The notes: generated by a model not told the origin, from the sequence alone. A stretch of 43,789 nucleotides of DNA from RQOF01 sp964461135 (GCA_964461135.1 CAYWTB010000034.1:1-43789); one strand, 5' to 3'. Counted from the stretch's first letter, positions 16,830 to 25,531 are shown. Translations and numbers: made by a program.

Positions 16830-17011
16830 GGGTTTCACAAAAGGGGATCTTCCTAACCACCCCATTTTAAAGGCTGAAAAGCAGGTGTGATGTTGAAAAT
16901 TGTGTATTTGCAATGTTAATAATAACAATAACTTATGCATGGTTGGGAAATCGGCGTTATTGACGGCTTGTAAATTACGTAATATAATTGTTTATAAATT
17001 TTGTGAAACCC
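16830..17011. mobile_element. 182-bp segment bounded by perfect 13-bp inverted repeats (MITE-like)
   Basis: GGGTTTCACAAAA (16830-16842) and TTTTGTGAAACCC (16999-17011) are exact reverse complements. The interior has no reading frame. A variant of the same end, GGGTTTAACAAAG (11 of 13 identical), occurs at 15482-15494 inside the C-terminal codons of the neighbouring transposase, so the repeats may be the ends of that insertion element or of a non-autonomous derivative. No clear target duplication is visible on the flanks. Confidence 0.45.
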
Positions 17012-17036
17012 TCTTATTTAAAAGTGTATATAGGAG

Positions 17037-17068
17037 ATCCGTGCATGTTTTGATGCACGGATTTTTTT
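17037..17068 (+). terminator. Rho-independent terminator, orphaned
   Basis: ATCCGTGCAT (17037-17046) pairs perfectly with ATGCACGGAT (17053-17062) around a GTTTTG loop, followed by a seven-T run. It works only on the plus strand. The nearest plus-strand gene upstream is the 45-residue membrane protein, about 1.57 kb away across the transposase remnant, suggesting that the mobile element split a gene from its terminator. Confidence 0.8.
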
Positions 17069-17144
17069 ATTCCTAACAATCGCGATTGGTAAAAGTACCT
17101 TTATTTCAGGAGAATATTTTTATTACAGGTTGTTTTATTTAGTT

Positions 17145-17157
17145 AGGATTCCTAAAT
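17145..17157. promoter_or_regulatory. Palindromic operator candidate upstream of the MarR-type gene
   Basis: TTAGGATTCCTAA is a perfect 6-bp dyad around a central T. Extending to 13 bases per arm, 11 of 13 positions still pair. It sits 27 bases before the preferred ATG of the regulator, a natural place for autoregulation by a MarR dimer. No second copy was noticed upstream of the oxidase genes. Confidence 0.5.
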
Positions 17158-17183
17158 TAATACCATTATTAAATATAAATCGA

Positions 17184-17810
17184 ATGATAGAAAGATATAT
17201 GGAATTCAGTCATTACGATAATCTCAACCAGACAATCACGGTATCCCTGGAGCTGATTTCCCGGGTCTTTCGCGTTTTGTTATGGGATCATGCCACGCGT
17301 GAAAAATTAAGCCCCATTCAGATACAATTTTTATTGTTTCTGGCTTCTCATAGCAAACGCTTCAGTTCCGTAAACGAACTGTCCCGGAGCTTTCATTTAA
17401 CGCCGCCTACTGTGAGTGATGCCGTGAAAACACTGGAGAAAAAAGGATTTGTACAGCGCATGGTTTCTAGGCAGGATAAACGTAAATATCCCCTGCTTTT
17501 AACCCCAGCCGGAAGCGAACTGGCTAAAAAGTTGATATACTGGCAGGAACCCCTGACGGACAATCTGAATTTATTTCCGGAAAAAACCAGAGAAACGGTT
17601 TTGATTTTTTTGCTTAAGTTACTGGAATCTCTTAATGAAACTCAATTACTGGATGAGGTGAAAACCTGTTTTTCCTGCGGTTATTTTCAGAGTCTGAATG
17701 AAATAGCGGAAGGTCCGGAAGGCCGGTGTATTTTGCGAAATGTCTCTTTGAATGGTATGGATTTACGCTTAAATTGTCCAAATTATCGGACTTCCCCGAT
17801 GAAATCGTGA
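17184..17810 (+). CDS. MarR-family regulator with a four-cysteine C-terminal tail
   Basis: A winged-helix protein of about 208 residues. The MarR core shows LSPIQIQFLLFLAS, then SVNELSRSFHLTPPTVSDAV as the recognition region and the wing RMVSRQDKRKYPLLLTPAG. The tail has C162-x2-C165, C182 and C198, the last in LRLNCPN, a pattern able to bind a metal or Fe-S cluster. The frame is open back to a TTG at 17130, but that would place the operator palindrome inside the gene. ATG 17184 is chosen; ATG 17199, after GAAAG, is also possible. It precedes the SCO-oxidase genes by about 70 bases and probably controls them or itself. Confidence 0.85.
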   Translation: MIERYMEFSHYDNLNQTITVSLELISRVFRVLLWDHATREKLSPIQIQFLLFLASHSKRFSSVNELSRSFHLTPPTVSDAVKTLEKKGFVQRMVSRQDKRKYPLLLTPAGSELAKKLIYWQEPLTDNLNLFPEKTRETVLIFLLKLLESLNETQLLDEVKTCFSCGYFQSLNEIAEGPEGRCILRNVSLNGMDLRLNCPNYRTSPMKS

Positions 17811-17880
17811 CCGGAATTTTGTATCTTAAATCATAAAAAAATCATCATAAATGACTTCACATAACATTGGTGGTACCACA

Positions 17881-18693
17881 ATGATTAATGAAATTTTTCG
17901 AATTTTTTCCCTGCTTATATGTTATCTGCTGATAACCATGGGATCGGTTGAAGCGTCAGTTCAGGATGAACAGCCACAAGTTCCTCAGGAAATCGGGATT
18001 ATTGAGAAACTGGGAGACTATGCCCCCCTTGATTTGAAGTTCCGGAATTCTTCCGGTGATACGGTTCTCTTGAGGGATATTATTGATCAACCCGTGGTAG
18101 TGTCTCTGGTCTACTTTAATTGTCCGGGAATTTGCAGTCCCTTACTGGGCGGGGTAGTGGATGTGCTGGACAGGATGGATCTCAAGCCCGGCAAAGATTA
18201 TAAGTCTCTTACCATCAGTTTTGACCCCAGTGATACCCCGGAACTTGCCGCAGCCAAAAAGAAGAATTATTTAAAATCTTTCCGGCGCGGGCCCTTTCCG
18301 GAGGAAGACTGGATCTGGCTGACGGGTGACAGTGCAGCCATTCATACTTTTACAGATGCGGTGGGATTTAAATATAAGAGAGTAGGTAAGGAGTTTATAC
18401 ATGCCGGCACCCTGATTGTATTGTCAAAGGAAGGCAAAATAAGTCGCTACCTGCGCGGTATTGAATTTCAACCTTTCGATCTCAAAATGGCCATTACCGA
18501 AGCCTCCCAGGATCGGGTTGGACCCACCATCAGTAAGGTTTTATTATACTGCTTCAGTTATGATCCTGCCGGAAAACGTTATGTATTTAATTTTATGAAA
18601 GTTTTTGGAACAGCCTTCCTGGTCTTTTTAGCGGGTTTTATAGTATTTTTAACTTATCAGACAAAATACAGAAGTAAGAAATCGAGGAATTAG
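17881..18693 (+). CDS. SCO1/SenC-type copper chaperone for cytochrome oxidase
   Basis: A thioredoxin-fold protein that delivers copper to or reduces the CuA site. The copper ligands are all present: FNCPGIC (Cys81, Cys85) and His174 in FIHAGTLIV. An N-terminal hydrophobic signal and a C-terminal membrane helix (FGTAFLVFLAGFIVFLTY) anchor it on the outer face, a two-ended design found in SCO proteins of caa3 operons. An ATG at 17851 is in frame, but the one at 17881 follows GGTGGT and directly opens the signal. Its TAG stop is 2 bases from the oxidase subunit I start, so the genes are cotranscribed. Confidence 0.9.
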   Translation: MINEIFRIFSLLICYLLITMGSVEASVQDEQPQVPQEIGIIEKLGDYAPLDLKFRNSSGDTVLLRDIIDQPVVVSLVYFNCPGICSPLLGGVVDVLDRMDLKPGKDYKSLTISFDPSDTPELAAAKKKNYLKSFRRGPFPEEDWIWLTGDSAAIHTFTDAVGFKYKRVGKEFIHAGTLIVLSKEGKISRYLRGIEFQPFDLKMAITEASQDRVGPTISKVLLYCFSYDPAGKRYVFNFMKVFGTAFLVFLAGFIVFLTYQTKYRSKKSRN

Positions 18694-18695
18694 TT

Positions 18696-20330
18696 ATGCC
18701 AAATGGTGCTGCTCAGGGTCTAGCCGCTGATCATAGTTTTTTTGAAGAAAAAAGCCATCCCGGGATTTTAGGGTGGATTTTATCAACCGACCATAAACGC
18801 ATTGGTATCATGTATCTGTTCAGCATGACCACCTTTTTCCTGGTGGCCGTGTTCATAGGGTTTCTGATGCGTCTTGAAATGCTGACCAGAGGTGAGACCA
18901 TCATGGGTGCTCAGACTTATAATGCACTATTCACCTTGCATGGTGTTCTCATGATATTTCTTTTTATTATTCCCGGTATTCCGGCTGCTTTCGGCAATTT
19001 CATGTTACCCCTTCAAATTGGTGCCAAGGATGTGGCTTTCCCCCGGCTGAATCTGATGTCTTACTGGCTTTATTTGATCGGAGCTCTCATCGCCCTGTCT
19101 TCTCTATTTACCGGTCCCGGTCCTGCGGACACCGGCTGGACCTTTTATGCCCCATACAGTTTGCGCACCGGAACCAATGTAACCCTTGCCGTTATGGCGG
19201 CGTTTGTTTTGGGATTTTCGTCTATTCTTACCGGACTTAACTTTCTGACCACCATGCACCGGTTGAGGGCACCGGGAATGACTTTTTTTAAGATGCCGCT
19301 TTTCTGCTGGTCACTCTATGCTACCGGCTGGATTCAGATTCTGGCCACCCCCATACTGGGAATTACTCTGGCCCTGGTTGCCCTGGAACGCTTAGTGGGT
19401 ATAGGAGTGTTCGACCCGGTCAAAGGCGGAGATCCGGTATTGTATCAGCATCTTTTCTGGATATATTCGCATCCCGCTGTCTACATCATGGTTCTTCCCG
19501 CCATGGGTATTCTCTCCGATATTATCCCCACATTTTCCGGACGGACAATTTTCGGATACAAGGCCATCGCTTTCTCCAGTATGGCCATTGCCTTTGTAGG
19601 TTACCTGGTATGGGGACACCATATGTTTACCAGTGGAATCAGTGACACATCTCGGATGGCCTTCTCTTTTCTAACTTTCCTGGTCGCGATTCCCAGTGCC
19701 ATCAAAGTTTTTAACTGGCTGGCCACACTCTACAAGGGCTCCATTGATATGCAACCGCCATTTCTCTATGGGATATCGTTTATCATCCTGTTTTCAATCG
19801 GGGGATTAACCGGACTGGTGTTGGGATCACTGGCCACCGATATTCATCTGCATGATACATACTTTGTGGTTGCCCATTTTCATTATGTGATGTTCGGTGG
19901 GACCGGCTTTGTCTTTTTTGCTGCCCTTCACTACTGGGGTCCTAAAATGTTCGGCAGAATGTATAATAAAAGAACTGCCTATATAGCCTGGGTATTTCTT
20001 TTTATCGGATTCAACATACTCTATTTCAACATGTTTATCCTGGGTTATAAGGGCATGCCCCGTCGCTATTATGATTATCTGCCGGAATTTCATACTCTGC
20101 ATGTAATTGCTACCGTGGGCTCATGGATTCTCATAACCGGCATCCTGATTATGTTCATTAATCTGTACCGGGGATTCAGAAAAGGCGAAAAAGCACCCAT
20201 GAATCCCTGGCACGGGACCACACTGGAATGGACGGTACCTTCACCGCCTCCCCTGGAAAATTTTGATAAAATACCGGTAGTCAAGCATGAACCTTATTAT
20301 CATGGGAAAAATACGGAGGCGAAAAAATGA
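18696..20330 (+). CDS. ctaD: Cytochrome c oxidase subunit I, A2-type heme-copper oxidase
   Basis: A 544-residue, twelve-helix subunit holding heme a and the heme a3-CuB centre where oxygen is reduced. Heme a ligands are His82 (LFTLHGVLM) and His396. The heme a3 ligand is His394 (VAHFHYVMFGG). CuB ligands are His259, His308 and His309 (VWGHHMFTSG), and Tyr263 is the cross-linked tyrosine. YSHPAVY (257-263) replaces the GHPEVY glutamate motif, which marks the A2 subfamily of Thermus and Rhodothermus caa3 enzymes. Lys337 fits the K-channel. A GAGGAA site precedes the ATG. Confidence 0.96.
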   Translation: MPNGAAQGLAADHSFFEEKSHPGILGWILSTDHKRIGIMYLFSMTTFFLVAVFIGFLMRLEMLTRGETIMGAQTYNALFTLHGVLMIFLFIIPGIPAAFGNFMLPLQIGAKDVAFPRLNLMSYWLYLIGALIALSSLFTGPGPADTGWTFYAPYSLRTGTNVTLAVMAAFVLGFSSILTGLNFLTTMHRLRAPGMTFFKMPLFCWSLYATGWIQILATPILGITLALVALERLVGIGVFDPVKGGDPVLYQHLFWIYSHPAVYIMVLPAMGILSDIIPTFSGRTIFGYKAIAFSSMAIAFVGYLVWGHHMFTSGISDTSRMAFSFLTFLVAIPSAIKVFNWLATLYKGSIDMQPPFLYGISFIILFSIGGLTGLVLGSLATDIHLHDTYFVVAHFHYVMFGGTGFVFFAALHYWGPKMFGRMYNKRTAYIAWVFLFIGFNILYFNMFILGYKGMPRRYYDYLPEFHTLHVIATVGSWILITGILIMFINLYRGFRKGEKAPMNPWHGTTLEWTVPSPPPLENFDKIPVVKHEPYYHGKNTEAKK

Positions 20331-21109
20331 ATCAGGCTGCTGAGTTAACGGTGGGAAGGCATTACGACCCCATCGGGGCAAGGCTGGGGATGTGGCTATT
20401 TCTTTTCACTGAGTTGCTCCTTTTTGGAGGGATGTTTCTTCTGTACGCCATTTATCTGCACAGATATCCTCAGGAATTTCACTATGGATCCAGCCAGCTG
20501 AACCAGTTCGTGGGCGCCATGAATACCATCATTCTGCTGACCAGTAGTTTGTCCATGGTGCTGGCGGTGGCCTCCCTGCAGCGGCATAAAAGAAATCTGG
20601 CCATTCTTTTTCTTACAGTTACCTTCTTTCTGGGTGCTGCCTTTCTGGTAAATAAGTATTTTGAATGGGGACATAAAATTTCTCATGGCATATATCCCGG
20701 CTCACCTGAACTTATGCAGCAACCCAAGGGAGAAATTCTCTTTTACGGATTATATTATACCATGACCGGGCTCCATGGATTACATGTTGTGGTGGGAATG
20801 GTAATCATGCTGTTTTTAATATATTTTCTGATTAAAAAGTCTGACAAGGTATTGAATCTTACTCCGCATCACCTGCAGAACTTAATAGGAAAAAAACTGT
20901 TGCTGAGTGATGAAAAAGGGCAGACTATCTGGAAAAGTGAGAGGATTGTCAGGGAAATGCAGGGCCTGGAGGTGGTTGTAAAGGGGGTTGTGAGTGAGGA
21001 GCAGATGCGTTTTAATGAAGTGAAACTGGAAAATTCCGGACTCTACTGGCATTTGGTAGATATCATCTGGATATTTCTGTTTCCCCTATTTTACCTGATT
21101 TCCATGTAA
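20327..21109 (+). CDS. ctaE: Cytochrome c oxidase subunit III with a long soluble insertion
   Basis: A 260-residue subunit III. The five-helix core is clear: RLGMWLFLFTELLLFGGMF, then YFEWGHKI, YYTMTGLHGLHVVVGM and a final GLYWHLVDIIWIFLFPLFYL. Homologues of this short type have only a brief loop between the last two helices. Here about 55 extra residues (178-233) lie between KKSDKVLNLTP and NSGLYWHLVD, with alternating hydrophobic and charged residues suggesting a small beta domain (TIWKSERIVREMQGLEVVVKG). ATG overlaps the ctaD stop in ATGA, with GGAGG upstream, so translation is coupled. Confidence 0.9.
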   Translation: MNQAAELTVGRHYDPIGARLGMWLFLFTELLLFGGMFLLYAIYLHRYPQEFHYGSSQLNQFVGAMNTIILLTSSLSMVLAVASLQRHKRNLAILFLTVTFFLGAAFLVNKYFEWGHKISHGIYPGSPELMQQPKGEILFYGLYYTMTGLHGLHVVVGMVIMLFLIYFLIKKSDKVLNLTPHHLQNLIGKKLLLSDEKGQTIWKSERIVREMQGLEVVVKGVVSEEQMRFNEVKLENSGLYWHLVDIIWIFLFPLFYLISM

Positions 21110-21119
21110 GGAGGATTAA

Positions 21120-21419
21120 ATGGCACACCCCAAAGAAGTCCGGCAGGAACATCAATTGATCAGCTACGGCACCTATATCATGGTATGGCTGGCATTGCTG
21201 ATGCTTACCGGTTTAACTGTTACGGCAGCCGGTCTTAATTTAAAAAGTTTTGCCATTATAGCGGTAATTTTTATTGCGGGGTTTAAAAGTGTTCTGGTGC
21301 TGAATTATTTTATGCACCTGAAGTATGAATCGGCTTTATTCAGAAATATGGTATTTATGGCAGTTTTTACTCTGGTAATTATAATCGGATTAACTTTCAC
21401 GGATATATCTTTTCGATGA
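21120..21419 (+). CDS. Cytochrome c oxidase subunit IV (prokaryotic COX4 type)
   Basis: A 99-residue protein with three hydrophobic helices and the family motif FKSVLVLNYFMHLKYE in the middle, including the conserved Asn-Tyr-Phe-Met-His-Leu. These small subunits stabilise subunits I and III in caa3 and bo3 oxidases. It lies 10 bases after subunit III with AAGGAGG upstream of its ATG and 9 bases before subunit II. Confidence 0.88.
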   Translation: MAHPKEVRQEHQLISYGTYIMVWLALLMLTGLTVTAAGLNLKSFAIIAVIFIAGFKSVLVLNYFMHLKYESALFRNMVFMAVFTLVIIIGLTFTDISFR

Positions 21420-21428
21420 GGTGAAATA

Positions 21429-22385
21429 ATGTCAGGACCTTCTTTATCCACCGGCACTGTTGATTCCGTATTTTTATTCATTGTCGGTGTATCCCTCTTT
21501 TTTCTGGTACTCGTTACATTTCTGCTGATATATTTTATTATAAGGTATAACAAAAAAAGGCATAAGAAAGCAGAAGACATTCATGGAAATACCCTCCTTG
21601 AAATTACATGGACGGTAATACCCACAATCATAGTGTTATTTATGTTTTATTTCGGGTGGAAGGGATTTGAATTTATCCGGAAAGCGCCGGTTGATGCCAT
21701 GCAGGTTTCTGTAACGGCCCGCATGTGGTCATGGCTGTTCGAATATCCCAACGGGATTCAGACTGATACGCTGTATGTTCCGGTTGAAATACCGATAAAA
21801 TTGGCCCTTAATTCCCAGGATGTTATCCACAGCTTTTATATACCGGCATTCCGGATTAAAGAAGATGCGGTTCCGGGATTGAATAACCATTTGTGGTTTC
21901 AGGCCAATGAGGAGGGAGATTATGATGTGCTCTGTGCGGAATATTGCGGATTACGTCATTCGTACATGCTTACCAAAGTGAAAGCCATGTCGCAGGAAAA
22001 ATTTGAGCGGTGGTATACCGATAGGGAACAGCAAATGATGGAAGCTGCACCGCCTGAAAATAAGGAAGCAGGTGAAGCAACACCCCAGGCATCTTCCGCC
22101 GCCGGGAAAAGACTGATACAGACCAAAGGATGTGTAGCCTGCCACAGCACGGATGGCAGTAGGATGGTGGGTCCCAGTTTTAAAGGATTATACGGTCATG
22201 AACAGGTGGTGATTGAAGACGGGAAGGAGAAGACTGTGGTGGCGGATGAAGACTATATTCACCGTTCAATACTCTACCCCAATCAACAGGTGGTCAAAGG
22301 CTACAGCGCGCTGATGCCCTCCCAGGAAGGCCAGATCAGCGAGGAAGAACTTCAGGCGATTATTCAGTATCTCAAGGAATTATAA
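21429..22385 (+). CDS. ctaC: Cytochrome c oxidase subunit II with fused cytochrome c (caa3 type)
   Basis: A 318-residue subunit. Two N-terminal helices (about 14-38 and 58-78) are followed by a CuA cupredoxin domain with His134 (VIHSFYIPA), Cys169, Cys173, His177 and Met180 (CAEYCGLRHSYM). A linker leads to a class I cytochrome c with CVACH at 235-239 and the axial Met296 in SALMPS. Electrons thus reach CuA through a tethered heme c, the defining caa3 design. It accepts electrons from alternative complex III, whose genes lie further right. The gene order I-III-IV-II is unusual, since II commonly comes first. Confidence 0.95.
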   Translation: MSGPSLSTGTVDSVFLFIVGVSLFFLVLVTFLLIYFIIRYNKKRHKKAEDIHGNTLLEITWTVIPTIIVLFMFYFGWKGFEFIRKAPVDAMQVSVTARMWSWLFEYPNGIQTDTLYVPVEIPIKLALNSQDVIHSFYIPAFRIKEDAVPGLNNHLWFQANEEGDYDVLCAEYCGLRHSYMLTKVKAMSQEKFERWYTDREQQMMEAAPPENKEAGEATPQASSAAGKRLIQTKGCVACHSTDGSRMVGPSFKGLYGHEQVVIEDGKEKTVVADEDYIHRSILYPNQQVVKGYSALMPSQEGQISEEELQAIIQYLKEL

Positions 22386-23269
22386 TGGCGGTTGCCAGGG
22401 ATATCACATACTGGGTCAAATTGATATTAGAACTCGGAAAAATCAGAATTGCCTTATTGGTTGCCTTATCAACAGCCACGGGATTTGTACTGGGAAGTGG
22501 AGAGTTATCTTTTCAGTTGATGGTACCTACCGGGGGAGTTTTACTGCTGGCTCTGGGATCGGGAGCCCTGAATCAATTTCAGGAAAAACATATGGATGCC
22601 CTGATGCCACGCACCTCCCGCCGACCTATTCCCTCAGGAAGAATATCAGCTTTGAAGGCACTTTTTATAGCATTTTCGCTCATGATGGCAGGTATCATTA
22701 TTCTCTGGACAGGGACCAATGTAACCGCCACCATACTGGGTATTTTAACAGCGGTGTGGTATAACGGCATTTATACTTATTTTAAACGGATATCGCCCCT
22801 GGCGGTAATTCCCGGTTCTGTGATCGGGGCATTACCACCTCTCATCGGATGGGCTACAGCTACCGGAAACATCTGGTCCCCCCAGCCGCTGATGCTGGCA
22901 CTGTTTTTTTTCATCTGGCAGATTCCACATTTCTGGCTTCTGTTGTTGAATTTCGGAGAAGATTATGCAAAGGCGGGCTATCCTTCTCTGACCAGCATGC
23001 TGAATAAACATCAGCTGGGGCGCTTAACCTTTATCTGGATTGTGGCCACTGCTGCATCAATTATCCTGATGCCGCTGTTCGGTCTGGGGCGTTCGGAAAT
23101 CATCATCGCCCTGTTATTCATGGCCTCCGGACTGCTGATATGGAAAACCAGCGGACTGTTAAAAAGAGAGCAAAACAAGGCCTCCTATCTGATGGCATTT
23201 AAAGGAATTAATTTTTTTATATTGGGTGTAATGTTTCTGCTGGCCCTGGATCGTCTGCTGATACTTTGA
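22385..23269 (+). CDS. ctaB: Protoheme IX farnesyltransferase (heme O synthase)
   Basis: A 294-residue UbiA-superfamily membrane enzyme that adds a farnesyl group to heme b, the first step to heme A. The allylic diphosphate motif reads N-QFQ-E-KHM-D-ALMPRTSRRP, with Glu where the first Asp of NxxxDxxxDxxM is expected. The second motif is GEDYAKAGYPSL. Nine hydrophobic segments are present. Its start codon overlaps the last base of the subunit II stop. No heme A synthase (ctaA) is in the window, so either it lies elsewhere or the oxidase carries heme O. Confidence 0.92.
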   Translation: MAVARDITYWVKLILELGKIRIALLVALSTATGFVLGSGELSFQLMVPTGGVLLLALGSGALNQFQEKHMDALMPRTSRRPIPSGRISALKALFIAFSLMMAGIIILWTGTNVTATILGILTAVWYNGIYTYFKRISPLAVIPGSVIGALPPLIGWATATGNIWSPQPLMLALFFFIWQIPHFWLLLLNFGEDYAKAGYPSLTSMLNKHQLGRLTFIWIVATAASIILMPLFGLGRSEIIIALLFMASGLLIWKTSGLLKREQNKASYLMAFKGINFFILGVMFLLALDRLLIL

Positions 23270-23442
23270 TGAATACTGACTCATGACGGTTTTTGCAAGG
23301 CTGCTGTGAGGAAAGATAATATATTTAAAGGTACTGTAATAAATTCCATTACATTTATGTTATGTTGAAGAAATATTCTTTTCAAATAAAAAGGGGTCAG
23401 GTTGATATTATACAGCCTAAATTGTTTTGAGAGGATGAGGTA

Positions 23443-25452
23443 ATGAACAAGTTTAACGGATTCACCAAAAAAGAATTATTGGACATTTACAGAACCATGC
23501 TGCTCAGCCGCCGCAGTGATGAGAAGCAGCTCATACTGTTACGGCAGGGAAAGGTACATTTTCATATCGGAGGATCCGGTCATGAAGCGGCCCAGGTGGC
23601 TGCCGTCAGGAATTTCAAGTCCGACCAGGACTGGGCCTACTGTTATTACCGCGATCAGGCATTTGTCATTGGCTGGGGAATGACGGTGAAGGAGGTTTTC
23701 CTGCATTCCCTGGCCAAAGCGGATGATCCCAATTCCGGGGGACGGCAGATTCCCCATCACTGGGGCCATAAACGTCTGCGAATTGTGACTAAATCCTCCT
23801 GCACCGGGGTGCAATTCCTTCAAGGGTCCGGAACAGCCATGGGTGCGATGAAGGATGGAACGGATCAGATTGTATATGTAAGCGCCGGTGAAGGGACCAC
23901 CAGTGAAGGAGAATTTTTTGAAGCCCTGAACTGGGCCAGCCGGGACAAGCTGCCGATTATTTTCCATATTGAAGATAACAAGTACGCCATCAGTGTGCCC
24001 CGCACCGAACAGACTACCGGTGGTTCCATTTATAAATTGATGGCAGGTTTTGAAAACCTGAACCGGGCCCATATTAATGGCACCAATTTTTTTGAATCTT
24101 ACCAGGCCTTTCAGAACGCCGTGAAACGTGCCAGGGCGGGCAAAGGCCCCACTATTATCGTCAGTGAAGTGGTCCGTTTGTTTCCGCATTCTTCAAGCGA
24201 TGATCACCGCAAATACCGCACACCGGAAGAACTGGAGGAAGACCGAAAAAATGATCCCATTCTCCATTTTGTTCTTTCCTGCACGGAAAATGGCATTATA
24301 AAAGCAAAAGAATTTGACGCCGTGCAGGAAGAGGTAAAAAAGGTGGTGGATGAAGCGGCAGACTGGGCGATGCAACAATCGGATCCCGATGTAAAAACCG
24401 CGACCGATCATGTATTTGTGCAGTACCGGTCACCGGATCCTCCGGAACTCCCCAAAAGCGAGGGAGAGCGGATTGTCATGGTTGATGCCATCAACCATGC
24501 CCTTTTGGAGGAGATGGAGCGAGATGACAAGATTATTGTCTATGGCGAGGATGTGGCCGATCCCAAAGGCGGTGTGTTCACCGCCACCAAAGGGTTGACC
24601 CGCACCTTCGGGAAGGAGAGGGCTTTCAATTCTCCTCTGGCGGAGGCCAGTATTGTGGGCACGGCAATAGGTCTGGCCATTTATGGTTTCAAACCGGTGG
24701 TCGAAATCCAGTTCATGGATTATATCTGGCCGGCTTTTATGCAAATCCGAAATGAATTATCCACCATACTTTACCGTTCCAACGGTACCTGGAAGGCACC
24801 GGTGGTGGTGCGAACGCCGGTGGGCGGCTATATTCACGGAGGTCTTTACCATAGCCAGAGCGCCGAGGCCATATTTGCCCACACTCCGGGATTGAAGGTG
24901 GTGATGCCCAGTAATGCCGCAGATGCTAAGGGTCTGCTCAAGGCTGCCATCCGCGGTAATGATCCGGTAATCTTTTGCGAACATAAAGGATTATACCGCC
25001 AGGGTTTCGCTGCCAGACCCGAACCGGATAAAGATTATATACTGCCTATGGGTTATGCCGGTGTTGTGCAGGAAGGAAATGATGTAACTCTTATTTCCTG
25101 GGGTCTGCAGGTACAGAGGTCCATTGAAGCTGTGCGTTTACTGGGGGATATTCAGCCGTCAGTGGAAATTATTGATATCCGTACACTGATCCCTCTGGAT
25201 ATGGAAACCATTCTAAAATCCGTCAAAAAAACCGGCAAGGTGCTCATTGTTCATGAAGATAATCTTACCGCCGGCTTTGGGGCCGAAATTTCGGCCCGAA
25301 TCGCCTCCCAGGCTTTTGAATACCTGGATGGCCCTATTGAGCGTGTAGCAGCGCGGGATGCGCATATTCCCTACCAGTCTGACCTGGAGAATACTGTATT
25401 ACCCACATCGCAACGGATTGCCGGGGTACTGGGAAAACTACTGAAATATTAA
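23443..25452 (+). CDS. 2-oxoacid dehydrogenase E1 with alpha and beta subunits fused
   Basis: A 669-residue thiamine-diphosphate enzyme. The alpha half (1-320) has HIGGSGHEAAQVA, the ThDP/magnesium motif GEGTTSEGEFFEALNWA to EDNKYAIS, and the phospho-loop region HSSSDDHRKYRTPEE. A linker at about 325-345 joins the transketolase-like beta half, with YGEDVADPKGGVF, NSPLAEASIVGTAIG and a C-terminal domain LIVHEDNLTAGFGAEI. Fused forms occur in Bacteroidota and Chlorobi-type bacteria. The substrate may be branched-chain oxoacids or pyruvate; motifs slightly favour the branched-chain class. GAGGATGAGG precedes the ATG, and the 173 bases before it may hold a promoter. Confidence 0.9.
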   Translation: MNKFNGFTKKELLDIYRTMLLSRRSDEKQLILLRQGKVHFHIGGSGHEAAQVAAVRNFKSDQDWAYCYYRDQAFVIGWGMTVKEVFLHSLAKADDPNSGGRQIPHHWGHKRLRIVTKSSCTGVQFLQGSGTAMGAMKDGTDQIVYVSAGEGTTSEGEFFEALNWASRDKLPIIFHIEDNKYAISVPRTEQTTGGSIYKLMAGFENLNRAHINGTNFFESYQAFQNAVKRARAGKGPTIIVSEVVRLFPHSSSDDHRKYRTPEELEEDRKNDPILHFVLSCTENGIIKAKEFDAVQEEVKKVVDEAADWAMQQSDPDVKTATDHVFVQYRSPDPPELPKSEGERIVMVDAINHALLEEMERDDKIIVYGEDVADPKGGVFTATKGLTRTFGKERAFNSPLAEASIVGTAIGLAIYGFKPVVEIQFMDYIWPAFMQIRNELSTILYRSNGTWKAPVVVRTPVGGYIHGGLYHSQSAEAIFAHTPGLKVVMPSNAADAKGLLKAAIRGNDPVIFCEHKGLYRQGFAARPEPDKDYILPMGYAGVVQEGNDVTLISWGLQVQRSIEAVRLLGDIQPSVEIIDIRTLIPLDMETILKSVKKTGKVLIVHEDNLTAGFGAEISARIASQAFEYLDGPIERVAARDAHIPYQSDLENTVLPTSQRIAGVLGKLLKY

Positions 25453-25531
25453 TTAGAATTTTAATAAAGGGTTTCGGAGAACTTTCATATGTTGGTTTGC
25501 ATTTTGAAAGATTCTAATTTGAGGGAATCCC

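Noticed and set aside
19392..20284. Minus-strand open frames inside the oxidase and other respiratory genes
   Set aside because: They lie antisense to strongly supported genes, lack ribosome sites and resemble no family.
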